From: Leisingera methylohalidivorans DSM 14336
Lineage (GTDB): Bacteria; Pseudomonadota; Alphaproteobacteria; Rhodobacterales; Rhodobacteraceae
Length of the DNA stretch: 64,000 bases
Direction: 5' to 3'
Assembly (NCBI RefSeq): GCF_000511355.1
Contig: NC_023135.1
Span: forward strand, 2,940,371 to 3,004,370
Shown here piece after piece: positions 29,881 through 38,075 of the stretch (within the stretch, counting starts at the first letter, position 1; each line of letters begins with the position of its first letter). Below the pieces are notes generated by a model. The model searched no databases, was not told where the DNA came from, and saw only the letters and a list, made by a program, of their open reading frames with translations. Both the position numbers and the translations under genes were made by a program.

Positions 29881-30104
29881 TATCCGCGGTATTGCCCTAA
29901 AAATCTCCCGCCATCGGAAACAAAACCGACCCGGCGAAACCAGAATAAGACATGCAGGTTCATTACCGGCCACCAGACGAACCTGTCCAATGCCGCAAAA
30001 TGCGCGCTGCATGCAAAAAGCGGCAAAGACCCCATCTGTCAGCGCTGGTTAAAGCCGTTTCCGGCGAATCTGCACAGCGCTCTCCGCCAGGCCCCGCCGC
30101 AACT

Positions 30105-30130
30105 GAAAAAGGCCGCGTTTCCGCGGCCCT
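30105..30130 (-). terminator. terminator after the DUF1523 gene
   Basis: On the minus strand GGCCGCG-GAAA-CGCGGCC is followed by TTTTTCAG. It begins 4 bp after the stop codon and marks the 3' end of the nine-gene cluster. Confidence 0.85.
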
Positions 30131-30133
30131 GTC

Positions 30134-30778
30134 TTACTTCGACTTCCAGCTGTCCAGCCAGCGCCGGAACCGCCCCTTGCGCTCGGCGAGCGCATCGCCC
30201 GCCGCATAGAGGCTGTCCTCGACATTTTCGACCATCGGGTCGATCCGCGCCCGGCGGAAGCGGCGCCAGCGCACATAGACCGCCCAGAACAGCGCCGCCA
30301 GCAGCACCAGTACAATGATCGAGAACCAGTTGGTCGGCTTGTCCTCCGGACCTGCCACCGGGTTGATCGTCACGGCGTTGGGAAAAATTGACAAGAACTC
30401 GTTGCGCCAGCCGTAGTGCATCACCGCCACCCATTCCGGGTTTGCCTTGGTCGAGATGCTGTCATTGGCATCGGTATACAGGTTCGCGGTGTCGAACTTG
30501 AAATAGGGCGGCCAGTTCCAGCCGGTATCCTCATTTCGGTAGACCATGTTGCGGCCGCTGGGGCGCACGGCCTGGATGAACTGCACATCGCGGTTGATCA
30601 GCTCGGCAGACTGGTCGTCCGGCTTGGACCAGAAGATTTTGGTCCAGTCGTTCAGCTCCTGCCGCTCCTCATAGGTGTTGACGATACGCACCACATCGTA
30701 CTGCGGCAGCGTGTAATGCAGAAAGGCGCCGAACAGCACCCAGATGGTGATCAGAAAAGCCCATTTGATGAAACGCAT
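30134..30778 (-). CDS. DUF1523 family membrane protein
   Basis: A 214-residue protein with an N-terminal membrane helix (MRFIKWAFLITIWVLFGAFL), a periplasmic middle part (VVRIVNTYEERQELNDW; YRNEDTGWNWPPYFKFDTANL), a second helix (NWFSIIVLVLLAALFWAVYV) and a basic, alpha-helical cytoplasmic tail. I recognise DUF1523, a family largely confined to Rhodobacterales with no assigned function. The start at 30778 is preferred to one 30 bp upstream because it begins at the first helix. It is the last gene of the cluster, 10 bp after the 88-residue membrane protein. Confidence 0.85.
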   Translation of the reverse strand: MRFIKWAFLITIWVLFGAFLHYTLPQYDVVRIVNTYEERQELNDWTKIFWSKPDDQSAELINRDVQFIQAVRPSGRNMVYRNEDTGWNWPPYFKFDTANLYTDANDSISTKANPEWVAVMHYGWRNEFLSIFPNAVTINPVAGPEDKPTNWFSIIVLVLLAALFWAVYVRWRRFRRARIDPMVENVEDSLYAAGDALAERKGRFRRWLDSWKSK

Positions 30779-30788
30779 CTGCTGCACC

Positions 30789-31055
30789 TCACATGAAGTT
30801 AATGACATAGACCAGAAGCGCGATTGCCCCCAGCGGAATGATATAAACCAGCAGGATCAGCTTGCGCCGGAACGAGCGGTCATATTGTTTCAGCCCCCGC
30901 TGGATGAAGGTGCTGCGGTCGCCGGTCAACCCCTTCTCTTTCCAGCGGCGCTTGAGCTTCGCCCGCCGCACCTCGCGCGAGTAAAGCGAGACCGCGCCGT
31001 AAGCCACGGTCAGCCCCACCAGCAGGATCAGGATCAGGCGGATAAAACCGAACAT
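30789..31055 (-). CDS. small membrane protein of unknown function (88 aa)
   Basis: Two membrane segments (FIRLILILLVGLTVAYGAV at the N-terminus; KLILLVYIIPLGAIALLVYV at the C-terminus) flank a strongly basic cytoplasmic hairpin (REVRRAKLKRRWKEKGLTG). I do not recognise a named family. It begins 2 bp after the stop of the 453-residue gene and ends 10 bp before the DUF1523 gene, so it is surely co-expressed with both. The basic loop could bind nucleic acid, lipid head groups or an acidic partner in the cluster (speculation). Confidence 0.82.
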   Translation of the reverse strand: MFGFIRLILILLVGLTVAYGAVSLYSREVRRAKLKRRWKEKGLTGDRSTFIQRGLKQYDRSFRRKLILLVYIIPLGAIALLVYVINFM

Positions 31056-31057
31056 CT

Positions 31058-32419
31058 TTATCGCCCCCTCACCCGGTTCACCGCGCCCCAGGGGCCGACC
31101 CGCTCGACACCCCCCTTGCGCCGCACACGCGGCAGCGCTGGTGTGCGGCCCTCCATATCCGGCTCATGCCCGAACAGTGCGGCGCGCGCGCCGGCCTTGT
31201 CCACCGCGTACTCCCGCGCCAGGAACTCCGCCGCATAGGCCTTTTTCGTCTCCGGCCAGCCCCGGTACTGGCGGTAGAACGCCTCCTTGTGGCAGATGAA
31301 CATCTGGCGGAAGTCATGCGGGCACAGCTCCGCCAGCAGCATATTCACCAAGTCCCGCTGGACAGTGTCCGACGCCCGCAGGGAATAGAAATAGGCCGGA
31401 TGGTCCGAGCGGATTTTCGGCCATTTGCCGCCGCCCTCGGCCCAGCGCACCAGCGCCGCAAGCCCTTCAAACTCCACCGGCAGTTCCTCGGCATGCCGCG
31501 CCGCCATCCGCCGCAGGTCGGACCGCGACAGGCCGGACAGATCCCGGCCCTTCTCCGTCAGCACGCTCACCGCCAGAAACCCCATCTTCTGCCGCAGGAT
31601 CGCCGCGCCATCGACGCCGCGCGCCCGGATCACCGGCTCTGCCAGCCCGTTCAGCTCAAGAAACTTGGCAATCGCATTGCGCTGGGTAAGATCAAACACA
31701 TGTTTCAACGGCACGCCTTCAGGCTTTGCCCCGCTGGCGATCACCGCCGGATGCTCGACGCCCTGAAACACATACATCCCGCCGAAATGCGCGGTCCAGA
31801 AGTTCGCCTGCTCGAACACCTCATGCTCTAAATGCACCGGATTTCGGGTCACATCGCCGGTCTTTTCCGCGGTCGCGATCATCTCCCCGATCAGATCATC
31901 ATCAAACCAGGCATCTTCCCCGGTCTTGAACCGCTCCACCAGCTCCGCCAGATGGTCCGCATGGCGCAGGGTGCCGCGGGTGGTGTCCGCCTCGATCCGC
32001 ACTTGGCGGATGTCGAACAGTTTTGCAGGGGTCGAGACCTCGAACACCGAATTCACCAGCTCGCCGGCAACGGCATCGGTCGCCGTCAGCGCGAATAGCT
32101 GGCGTTCATTCACCTCGATAAACCGGCGCAGAATGTCCCGGCTGGTGGAGAATTTCACGTGAAGCAGCGGGCAGCGCTTCTGCTCGGTCGACAGCAGTAT
32201 GAACTGCCGGTTCACCCCCGCATGGTTCAAATAGTGGTCATCCCCCAGCTCGTCGCCCACTTCGGGAGAGTAGCCCGAGATATCGACATGGAAATCGGTG
32301 AGCTGAGTGGCCTTGCCGGTCAGATGCGTCAGCGCGCGATTGTAGCGCTCCACCAGCGCGGGCGAGGCGACATGGAAGAGGTTGCCGAACATCAGGCCAT
32401 GCCGGATGAGGCGTTTCAT
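31058..32419 (-). CDS. conserved hypothetical protein, 453 aa (DUF6638-like, tentative)
   Basis: A large soluble protein beginning MKRLIRHGLMFGNLFHVASP. I recall it only as a Rhodobacterales protein of unknown function, probably the family labelled DUF6638; that label is uncertain. No catalytic motif is obvious. The middle part (FEQANFWTAHFGGMYVFQGVEHPAV) and late segment (CPHDFRQMFICHKEAFYRQYRGWP) look structured and conserved, and the C-terminus is basic and proline-rich. Its start overlaps the stop of the preceding 124-residue membrane protein by 4 bp. It appears to be a core member of the cluster. Confidence 0.8.
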   Translation of the reverse strand: MKRLIRHGLMFGNLFHVASPALVERYNRALTHLTGKATQLTDFHVDISGYSPEVGDELGDDHYLNHAGVNRQFILLSTEQKRCPLLHVKFSTSRDILRRFIEVNERQLFALTATDAVAGELVNSVFEVSTPAKLFDIRQVRIEADTTRGTLRHADHLAELVERFKTGEDAWFDDDLIGEMIATAEKTGDVTRNPVHLEHEVFEQANFWTAHFGGMYVFQGVEHPAVIASGAKPEGVPLKHVFDLTQRNAIAKFLELNGLAEPVIRARGVDGAAILRQKMGFLAVSVLTEKGRDLSGLSRSDLRRMAARHAEELPVEFEGLAALVRWAEGGGKWPKIRSDHPAYFYSLRASDTVQRDLVNMLLAELCPHDFRQMFICHKEAFYRQYRGWPETKKAYAAEFLAREYAVDKAGARAALFGHEPDMEGRTPALPRVRRKGGVERVGPWGAVNRVRGR

Positions 32420-32790
32420 TGGGCGGCCTCCGATTGCTTATTGAACTGCCACTTGGACAGGAAGAATACCGGCATCCATATCAACGAAGTGACCACATGT
32501 AGGTTCAGAGGGATATGAAGCAAATTCGCAGGCAACGCCTGCCAAGCACTCAATTGAGATAAGACTCCTTCGAGAAGGCCTGGATAGACTCGAATTGAAT
32601 GCACAAGAGAAGTCGCCACATATGCAATAAAACTCAGGAGAACGGAGATCACTACAAGGCAGCCCAGTTGCTTCCAAACACTGCCCGGTATGGCATTGAA
32701 ATGTTGACAGGGGTTCCTTGGCGCTCTCCAAGAAAGTACACCCATTGTGATTGCTAGCAGCCCTAAAGTCAGCACTTCAAAGCACCTCAC
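32416..32790 (-). CDS. membrane protein of unknown function (124 aa)
   Basis: A hydrophobic protein with about three helices (VLTLGLLAITMGVLSW; LGCLVVISVLLSFIAYVATS; VTSLIWMPVFFLSKW). The start is a GTG at 32788-32790 without a strong ribosome-binding site, so a shorter product is possible. The 4-bp overlap with the following 453-residue gene supports it as a real gene. Its GC content is clearly lower than that of the large genes on either side. I do not recognise a family. Confidence 0.6.
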   Translation of the reverse strand: MRCFEVLTLGLLAITMGVLSWRAPRNPCQHFNAIPGSVWKQLGCLVVISVLLSFIAYVATSLVHSIRVYPGLLEGVLSQLSAWQALPANLLHIPLNLHVVTSLIWMPVFFLSKWQFNKQSEAAQ

Positions 32791-32877
32791 TAATTGCCAA
32801 CGTGAAACACCCCTTCTGCGAAGAAGAGAGGCACCAAAAACCGTGCTGGGATTGGGTGAGGCTCCCCGCTAACTCCC

Positions 32878-32950
32878 CGCCCGAGACGCTTGCGGCTCGG
32901 GCAACGCCCGTCCGCCCTCCTGGGCGGGCGCTCCGCTTCCGCCCGCGGAC
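32878..32950. repeat. structured repeat, family A copy 1
   Basis: The stretch shares an ordered set of motifs with 36489-36590: CGCTTGCGGC, a GGGCAACGCCCG-like segment, CCGCCC, GGGCGGGCGCTCCGC and CCCGCGG. Each copy folds on itself. Both copies lie in gaps of the nine-gene cluster next to low-GC membrane protein genes. Confidence 0.5.
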
Positions 32951-32979
32951 AGGCTCAGCCCTCATGTTGCGCGAAACAT

Positions 32980-33312
32980 TCATACTTTCGAACTCCCAAT
33001 CAGCTTCCCGAACCAGAAACTGATCAAACCAAGCGGCACCAGCACCACCATTGAAAATGCAAAAGCCATCAGCCAGAGGAACAGCCCAACCCAGAGGTCG
33101 GGTGAATTTTGAGCGGTCTCCGCGGTTATTAAGTACACGCCCAATGCAGTCAGAACGAAAGGAAGCCCAACGACGGCAAGACCTGTATTCCGCACGGCTC
33201 TCGGCCTACCCGTTTCATCTTTGCCATAGCGCGCGCCCTGTACCAGCGCCGTGGGCACGGCTACCAAGGCGCAGCCTACGACGACATAAAAGACCATCGC
33301 CAACAGGATCAT
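32980..33312 (-). CDS. membrane protein of unknown function (110 aa)
   Basis: Three hydrophobic segments (MILLAMVFYVVVGCALVAVP; TGLAVVGLPFVLTALGVYLI; WVGLFLWLMAFAFSMVVLVP) with a short charged loop GARYGKDETGRPRAV. The ATG at 33312 overlaps the stop of the AAA+ ATPase gene by 4 bp, which strongly supports it as a translated, coupled gene. It has lower GC than the ATPase gene. No family is recognised; it may anchor the ATPase to the membrane, which is only a guess from coupling. Confidence 0.75.
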   Translation of the reverse strand: MILLAMVFYVVVGCALVAVPTALVQGARYGKDETGRPRAVRNTGLAVVGLPFVLTALGVYLITAETAQNSPDLWVGLFLWLMAFAFSMVVLVPLGLISFWFGKLIGSSKV

Positions 33313-35249
33313 TTAGCCTGCCCCTCCAGATACCGCCGCTTCGCCTCTTCCTGGCGGCCGAAATCCCGCACCATATTTTCAATCGCCACCTCATCCGACT
33401 TGTCGGCATAGCGGAACTCGCTGTCGGCGTAGCGGTTGATCTCCTGCACCACCATCTCGACCGTGATCGGCACCCGCAGCTCTGCAATCATCGCGGATTT
33501 GGTATCAAAGTCCTTGAACAGGAACAGCTCCGGGTTCTCCATCCACTCATCCGGCAGCTCAAAATCCATCGCCCGGACCTTGACCGCATCGGTGATGTTC
33601 TTGATGGCACGGCCCGTAAACCGCTCATCCGCGGCTTGGATCGCCTTCAGATAGGTGCCCAGCTTGGCCAGGTCATCCAGCTCGCCGATCTGCTCCTGCA
33701 CCCGGCCGAAGACCTCGGCCAGCCCGGCCTCCTGCGGCTGGTTATGCGCCTCAAAGGACCGCGCCACCGCCCGCTTGATCTCCTGCGCGCCGTAAAGGTC
33801 ATGCTCACCCTGCGGGATCGCATGGTTCTTGCCCATCAGCAGCGTCAGGATGTCGATGTAATCCTCGCGCGTCTGCGGCCCGTCCACCAGGAACCGCGCC
33901 CCGGCCCGCTGGCGCAGCGCGCCGTCGACATTCTCCGGGTAGTTGGAGAACATGCCAAAGGTGCAGTTGCCCCGCACCACGGTGTTGGCCCCAGCAAAGG
34001 CCTCCATGAACACCGCCGTCACCTCCTGCTGGCCCGCACTGGACTGGCGGTCGCCGCGCTTGCCCGCGATCTGGTCGATGTCATCGATGGTGCCGAAACC
34101 GATCACGCCCGGATCAATCACATTCTGAATGAACGATTTGGCGTTCTGTCCGGATTTGCCCTGGTAGCTGTCGATATTGTCGATGCCAAAGTTCTGGTAG
34201 CGGAAGGCATAGCCCGCGTTCTGGCAATAATCGTGGATGAGGCCGGCCATCATCTGGATCAGGGTGGTCTTGCCCGTCCCCGGCTTGCCGTCGCCCATGA
34301 AGGTGAAGATGAAGCCGCCCATCTCGGCAAAAGGGTTCAGGCGGCGGTCGAAATCATAGGCCATCAGCATCTTGGCCAGCCGCATGGCCTGATACTTGGC
34401 GATATGGTTGCCGACCACCTCATGCGGTTTCTTGAACGCCATCGTCAGGGTCGAGGACTTCGCCTTGGCCGCGGGCTCAAAACCGCGCAGGGTCAGATCA
34501 TCCGCCTCCACCCGCCAGGCCGCAGCGGTAAAGGCTTCCAACCGCGGCGCGTTCCGGGCGCGCAAGGATGCCTTCTCCATCAGCTGCTCGGCAAAGGCGG
34601 CGGTAGCTGCAATCAGATGCGCATCGTCGGGCGCATGCAGCGCCAGTTTCTGATCCAGCTCCCACAGCGCCCCGTGCAGCGCCAGCGGCGCGTTGTCGGT
34701 CAAAAGCTCCTCCGCCTCGCCCACTTCAGCCTGCGCCTCGGACCCGTGCGGCGCCAGCAGAAAGGCCGTGGCATTGGCAAAGACATGCGCCGTGACCAAC
34801 GCCTCCGCCGCCAGCAGTTCGGTGAATTCCCCCTTGCGCGCCGCGTCCAGGGATCCGGCCAGATTGGCCCGCTTCAGGTCGCCCAGACCGGACACATCTG
34901 CATAGGCCTCCCCCATCGCCAGCGCGATCGCCAGCGCCCGGCGCAAGCCATGCTGCAGCGTCGCCTGCAGGGGCGAGGTCAGCGGATCCTCCTGATCCGC
35001 CGCCTCGATCCTGGCAATCAGATGCACCCCTTCGGGCCGCGCGGTGGAGCGCGTCACCAGCCCCGGCGTGGTGGACCGGAACCGCCGCCGCGTGCCAATG
35101 CCTGAGGACCGCTCCGGCGCCTTCGCCTCGGCCTGCGGCCTGGCCATCCGCGGCGTGTGGTCAAACCCGTCCAGCAGCGCCGCCGCGGCGGCGTAATGCT
35201 TGCGGATATCCTCTTCCCGCAGCTCCATCTGATTGCCTGAAATGCTCAT
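33309..35249 (-). CDS. AAA+ family ATPase of the unknown cluster
   Basis: A 646-residue protein. The first 300 residues are alpha-helical and carry no known signature. The AAA+ module follows: Walker A GDGKPGTGKTTLIQMM near residue 318, a Walker B position VIGFGTIDDIDQIAG near 382, sensor-like NCTFGMFSNYPENVDG, and a likely arginine finger in ALRQRAGARFLVDGP. The domain is closest in feel to MoxR/AAA_5-like or remodelling ATPases, but I cannot place it in a named clade. The start at 35249 has GAGAGGG upstream; a second ATG 21 bp later is less likely. A gene-junction T-tract element lies just upstream. Confidence 0.85.
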   Translation of the reverse strand: MSISGNQMELREEDIRKHYAAAAALLDGFDHTPRMARPQAEAKAPERSSGIGTRRRFRSTTPGLVTRSTARPEGVHLIARIEAADQEDPLTSPLQATLQHGLRRALAIALAMGEAYADVSGLGDLKRANLAGSLDAARKGEFTELLAAEALVTAHVFANATAFLLAPHGSEAQAEVGEAEELLTDNAPLALHGALWELDQKLALHAPDDAHLIAATAAFAEQLMEKASLRARNAPRLEAFTAAAWRVEADDLTLRGFEPAAKAKSSTLTMAFKKPHEVVGNHIAKYQAMRLAKMLMAYDFDRRLNPFAEMGGFIFTFMGDGKPGTGKTTLIQMMAGLIHDYCQNAGYAFRYQNFGIDNIDSYQGKSGQNAKSFIQNVIDPGVIGFGTIDDIDQIAGKRGDRQSSAGQQEVTAVFMEAFAGANTVVRGNCTFGMFSNYPENVDGALRQRAGARFLVDGPQTREDYIDILTLLMGKNHAIPQGEHDLYGAQEIKRAVARSFEAHNQPQEAGLAEVFGRVQEQIGELDDLAKLGTYLKAIQAADERFTGRAIKNITDAVKVRAMDFELPDEWMENPELFLFKDFDTKSAMIAELRVPITVEMVVQEINRYADSEFRYADKSDEVAIENMVRDFGRQEEAKRRYLEGQAK

Positions 35250-35297
35250 TTCACCCTCTCAATCCGTGCCGTGCGCCCTAAAATCCGGCCCGCTCTT

Positions 35298-35345
35298 CAT
35301 CTTTCAAAAAATACTCCCGCCGGAGGCTCCCGCCGCAGCCGCAAA
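35298..35345 (-). repeat. gene-junction stem-loop/T-tract element (J2)
   Basis: On the minus strand GCGGGAGCCTCCGGCGGGAGTA is followed by TTTTTT and GAAAGATG (35298-35315 on the plus strand reads CATCTTTCAAAAAATACT). It sits between the 373-residue gene and the ATPase gene and could cause partial termination there. Confidence 0.6.
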
Positions 35346-35353
35346 CGCAGGCT

Positions 35354-36475
35354 TCAATACCGCAGCACCTGCCCCGCCTCGCTCACCACAAACTTCTGCA
35401 CGTCGCCGAACCCCGGCGGATCCAGCTCTGCCAGCACCTGAAACGGGCGCTGCGGCAGGATAATGGCGCGCTGGGTCCGGGTCGCGCCGGTATCGGCGCC
35501 GCGCCCGCCAAAGGGGTCGAGCGCAAAAATCTCCCGCTCCACGGTGCCGAACCAGCCCGAACGCTCCTCGCGCACCTCTTCGCTTTCCAGCTCCTCCAGC
35601 GTCCAGGCCAGCGCCCAATCCTGGCCTGCCGGCGCCTCGGCCTCCTCCAGCACCCGGCGCAAAGGGCCGGACTGCTCGGTATAGGCCGAGGAATACATCG
35701 GCCCCACGTGAAAGCGGCGCAGATGCTTGGGGTGAAGGCCGTCGAAATCCTCGTCAAACCCCTTGGCGATGGTCACCAGCTTCAACCCCGCCAAGGCCTG
35801 CGCCATCAGATGCGCCTGCACCTCGGGCCAGCGGCGTTCGTCCTTGGGCAGCGCTACCTTGCCGCTGTCCTCCAGCTCCATCAGGTAGATCACCGGCAGG
35901 TTCACCTGGCTGTCATAGGCCGCCCAATGCAAAAGGAAGCGGCGGCGCCGTTCGCCGATGTTTTCCAGCCATTCGCAAACGGGATCGTTCTGCGTCCAGA
36001 ACAGCTGCCCCTTCAAAAGCTCCTGATAATAGAGCCGCTGCGACAGGGCGAATTGCAGTTTTGACGGCACCGTGCGGTCAGCGATGATGGTGCGGACCAT
36101 GTCGTCTTTGAGCTGCTCTTCGCTGGCCATATTGCCCAGATGCCGCTCTGCCTGCTGGGCGTCATTGGCCATGGTCATCAGTTCGGCCGCGACCGGAAAA
36201 CCGCTGTCCCGCTTGTCCATCGCCAGACTGCCAAAGAACCGGCCGGTATCGCGCCCCGCCATCAGGTATTTCATGCTGAGCGCGCGAAAGGTGAAATTGA
36301 GCCGCATCAGATAGGCAGTCAGCACCTTCACGTCGGATTTCGTTAGCCGCCCTTCCGCCTGCATCACCGCCGCCACCCGCGTCAGATGCCGGATGATGGT
36401 CTCGAACTTCTTGAAATACCGGCGCGAGGCAAAGGTATCACTGAGGCCAGCGTGCTCGTGGGAGGGATCGGTCAT
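35354..36475 (-). CDS. conserved hypothetical protein, 373 aa, in the unknown cluster
   Basis: A soluble 373-residue protein that I do not recognise. The N-terminal half is helical and charged (FASRRYFKKFETIIRHLTRV; RLTKSDVKVLTAYLMRLNF), and the middle has ERRRRFLLHWAAYDSQVNLP. The C-terminal part resembles a beta-rich domain with SGWFGTVEREIFALDPFGG. There is no signal peptide or membrane helix. AAAGGGGG precedes the ATG at 36475. It lies between the coiled-coil gene and the AAA+ ATPase gene, all in one direction, and may be an adaptor or substrate of the ATPase (inference). Confidence 0.8.
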   Translation of the reverse strand: MTDPSHEHAGLSDTFASRRYFKKFETIIRHLTRVAAVMQAEGRLTKSDVKVLTAYLMRLNFTFRALSMKYLMAGRDTGRFFGSLAMDKRDSGFPVAAELMTMANDAQQAERHLGNMASEEQLKDDMVRTIIADRTVPSKLQFALSQRLYYQELLKGQLFWTQNDPVCEWLENIGERRRRFLLHWAAYDSQVNLPVIYLMELEDSGKVALPKDERRWPEVQAHLMAQALAGLKLVTIAKGFDEDFDGLHPKHLRRFHVGPMYSSAYTEQSGPLRRVLEEAEAPAGQDWALAWTLEELESEEVREERSGWFGTVEREIFALDPFGGRGADTGATRTQRAIILPQRPFQVLAELDPPGFGDVQKFVVSEAGQVLRY

Positions 36476-36488
36476 GCCGGCCCCCTTT

Positions 36489-36590
36489 CCGGACGTGCCG
36501 CTTGCGGCACGGACAGCGCCCGGCCGCCCCCGTCAAACCGAACGTTTGCCTCCGGCGAAACGGCGGGCGCTACGCCCCCACCCGCGGCCG
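36489..36590. repeat. structured repeat, family A copy 2
   Basis: Same order of motifs as 32878-32950 (CGCTTGCGGC, CCCGGCCGCCC, GGCGGGCGCTACGC, CCCGCGG) but with an extra internal segment. GTGCCGC-TT-GCGGCAC forms a perfect hairpin. It lies in the 219-bp gap upstream of the 373-residue gene. Confidence 0.5.
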
Positions 36591-36694
36591 GGAGCTGTCC
36601 TGTGTTTCGTGCGAACTCAACTCTAGCTGTTTCCATTTAACTTTTCTTTGCTGCACTAACGGACAAGGCAATCAGGCTGCTTTCATAAGCGATG

Positions 36695-36964
36695 TCAGTC
36701 CTTCTGACTTCCGGTACGATTGAGAACGAAGGTAAGCCCCAGCCAAGCAACGGCCCAAACGGCAAGCACAGCTGAAAGTCCCAGCAACAAGAAACTTCCA
36801 AAATAAGCCGCCAAGCCGAACCCAGCTCCAACCTTTCTTACCCATTCCATCTCAAACTGAAAAAGTGCGGTGGAGATCAACGGGAATGCCATAGCAAGGC
36901 CTGCAATTCCCAACGCCCACTTCAGCAGAACGAATGGCGGACGATATGGAAACTCACCCCCCAT
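36695..36964 (-). CDS. small membrane protein of unknown function (89 aa)
   Basis: The ATG at 36964 overlaps the end of the coiled-coil gene by 11 bp and gives MGGEFPYRPPFVLLKWALG followed by three hydrophobic stretches (WALGIAGLAMAFPLI; FGLAAYFGSFLLLGL; VLAVWAVAWLGLTFVL). A longer open frame upstream lies inside the coiled-coil gene and is rejected. It is the third low-GC membrane gene wedged between large genes of this cluster. No family is recognised. Confidence 0.65.
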   Translation of the reverse strand: MGGEFPYRPPFVLLKWALGIAGLAMAFPLISTALFQFEMEWVRKVGAGFGLAAYFGSFLLLGLSAVLAVWAVAWLGLTFVLNRTGSQKD

Positions 36965-38036
36965 ACAGGTTCTTGTCGTGCTTCTCGACAATCGCCGCAA
37001 ACCGGCGGGCAAAGCGTTCATCCGCCTTGGCCTTCTTCTCCAGCACGTCGCGGGCGAACACCATGTTGCCCTCATGCGCTTCCAGCATGTCGGCCATCTT
37101 CTGGTTGGTCGCGGTGCCGATCGCGGCCATCGCGGTCTGGGCTTCCTTGTCGGTCTGCACGCCGATCTCGTTGATCCGGTGCGCCACATCCTGCTGCTGC
37201 GCGGTTTTCAGCGACTTGGTCAGCGCGTCATACAGCACCACCCGCTGCGCCGTGTCTGTCTGCAGCTTGTTGATCAGCACCATCTGCGTCGCCGCCTGGT
37301 TCTGCAGGCTGTCGACCCAGGTCTTGCCCTTCTCGATATAGCGCTCCAGCGTCTGGGACTTGGCGAGCTTGACCTGCTCCTCCTGAACCATCGCGTTGTA
37401 TTTGGCGTTCAGATCCGCCAGTTCGGTCTCCAGCTTGGTGCGCGCGGCGGCGTCCTGCTCGACCGAGATCTTGTTCTCCAGCTCGATGATCGCGGGATCC
37501 AGCGCCACGATCCCGGCCCGCACGGCTTCCAGCTCCTGCACCGTGAACTCGCGGTCGTCCAGCGTAGCGTTCAGGTTCTCCTGCACCTTCTCGCGCTGCT
37601 CTTCCAGGGTCGCCAGCTGGCCTTCCAGCAGCTTCACGATCACGTCCGACTTGGCAATCAGATCCTGCAGCTTGTCGTCGATATTGGCGGTGCGCATCCG
37701 CTCCTGGCGCATCGAATCCGATTTTCCCTTGCTGAAGAAGCCGACAAAGCTCTCCCAGCCGGTCTTGCCCCGCATCTCGTCAAAATCCTTGGAGAAGGCC
37801 GCGGTCACATCATCCAGCCCCATGATCAGCTCGGCGATATTGGCGTTCATCACTTCGGTATGGGCGTGCACATCCTCAAGTGTGGCGTTTTCGATATCGA
37901 TGCTGGCATCCTCGCCCGCCTCGATCTTGTTGCGCGCAGCCTCGATACGCGAAGTCAGCGCCCCGATCTTAGCCTGGGATTCCCGCACCTTGTCCTGGCT
38001 TTCGGCCACCATCTTCTCAAATTGGGAAACACTCAT
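36954..38036 (-). CDS. coiled-coil protein, 360 aa, first gene of the unknown cluster (TelA-like architecture, tentative)
   Basis: An almost wholly alpha-helical, charged protein with long heptad-like stretches (SQDKVRESQAKIGALTSRIE; KLLEGQLATLEEQREKVQEN). A GKTGWESFVGFFSKGKSDS segment lies near residue 95, and the C-terminus is basic. The overall build, including an FFSK segment before long helices, recalls toxic-anion-resistance (TelA/KlaA) proteins that occur with tellurite and stress-response operons, but the similarity is weak and I would not assign it. GGAAGGGA precedes the start. A perfect 11-bp inverted repeat lies 40 bp upstream. Confidence 0.78.
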   Translation of the reverse strand: MSVSQFEKMVAESQDKVRESQAKIGALTSRIEAARNKIEAGEDASIDIENATLEDVHAHTEVMNANIAELIMGLDDVTAAFSKDFDEMRGKTGWESFVGFFSKGKSDSMRQERMRTANIDDKLQDLIAKSDVIVKLLEGQLATLEEQREKVQENLNATLDDREFTVQELEAVRAGIVALDPAIIELENKISVEQDAAARTKLETELADLNAKYNAMVQEEQVKLAKSQTLERYIEKGKTWVDSLQNQAATQMVLINKLQTDTAQRVVLYDALTKSLKTAQQQDVAHRINEIGVQTDKEAQTAMAAIGTATNQKMADMLEAHEGNMVFARDVLEKKAKADERFARRFAAIVEKHDKNLYGG

Positions 38037-38075
38037 AGTATCCCTTCCTTCCCTTGAAATAACTAATCCGGATAT

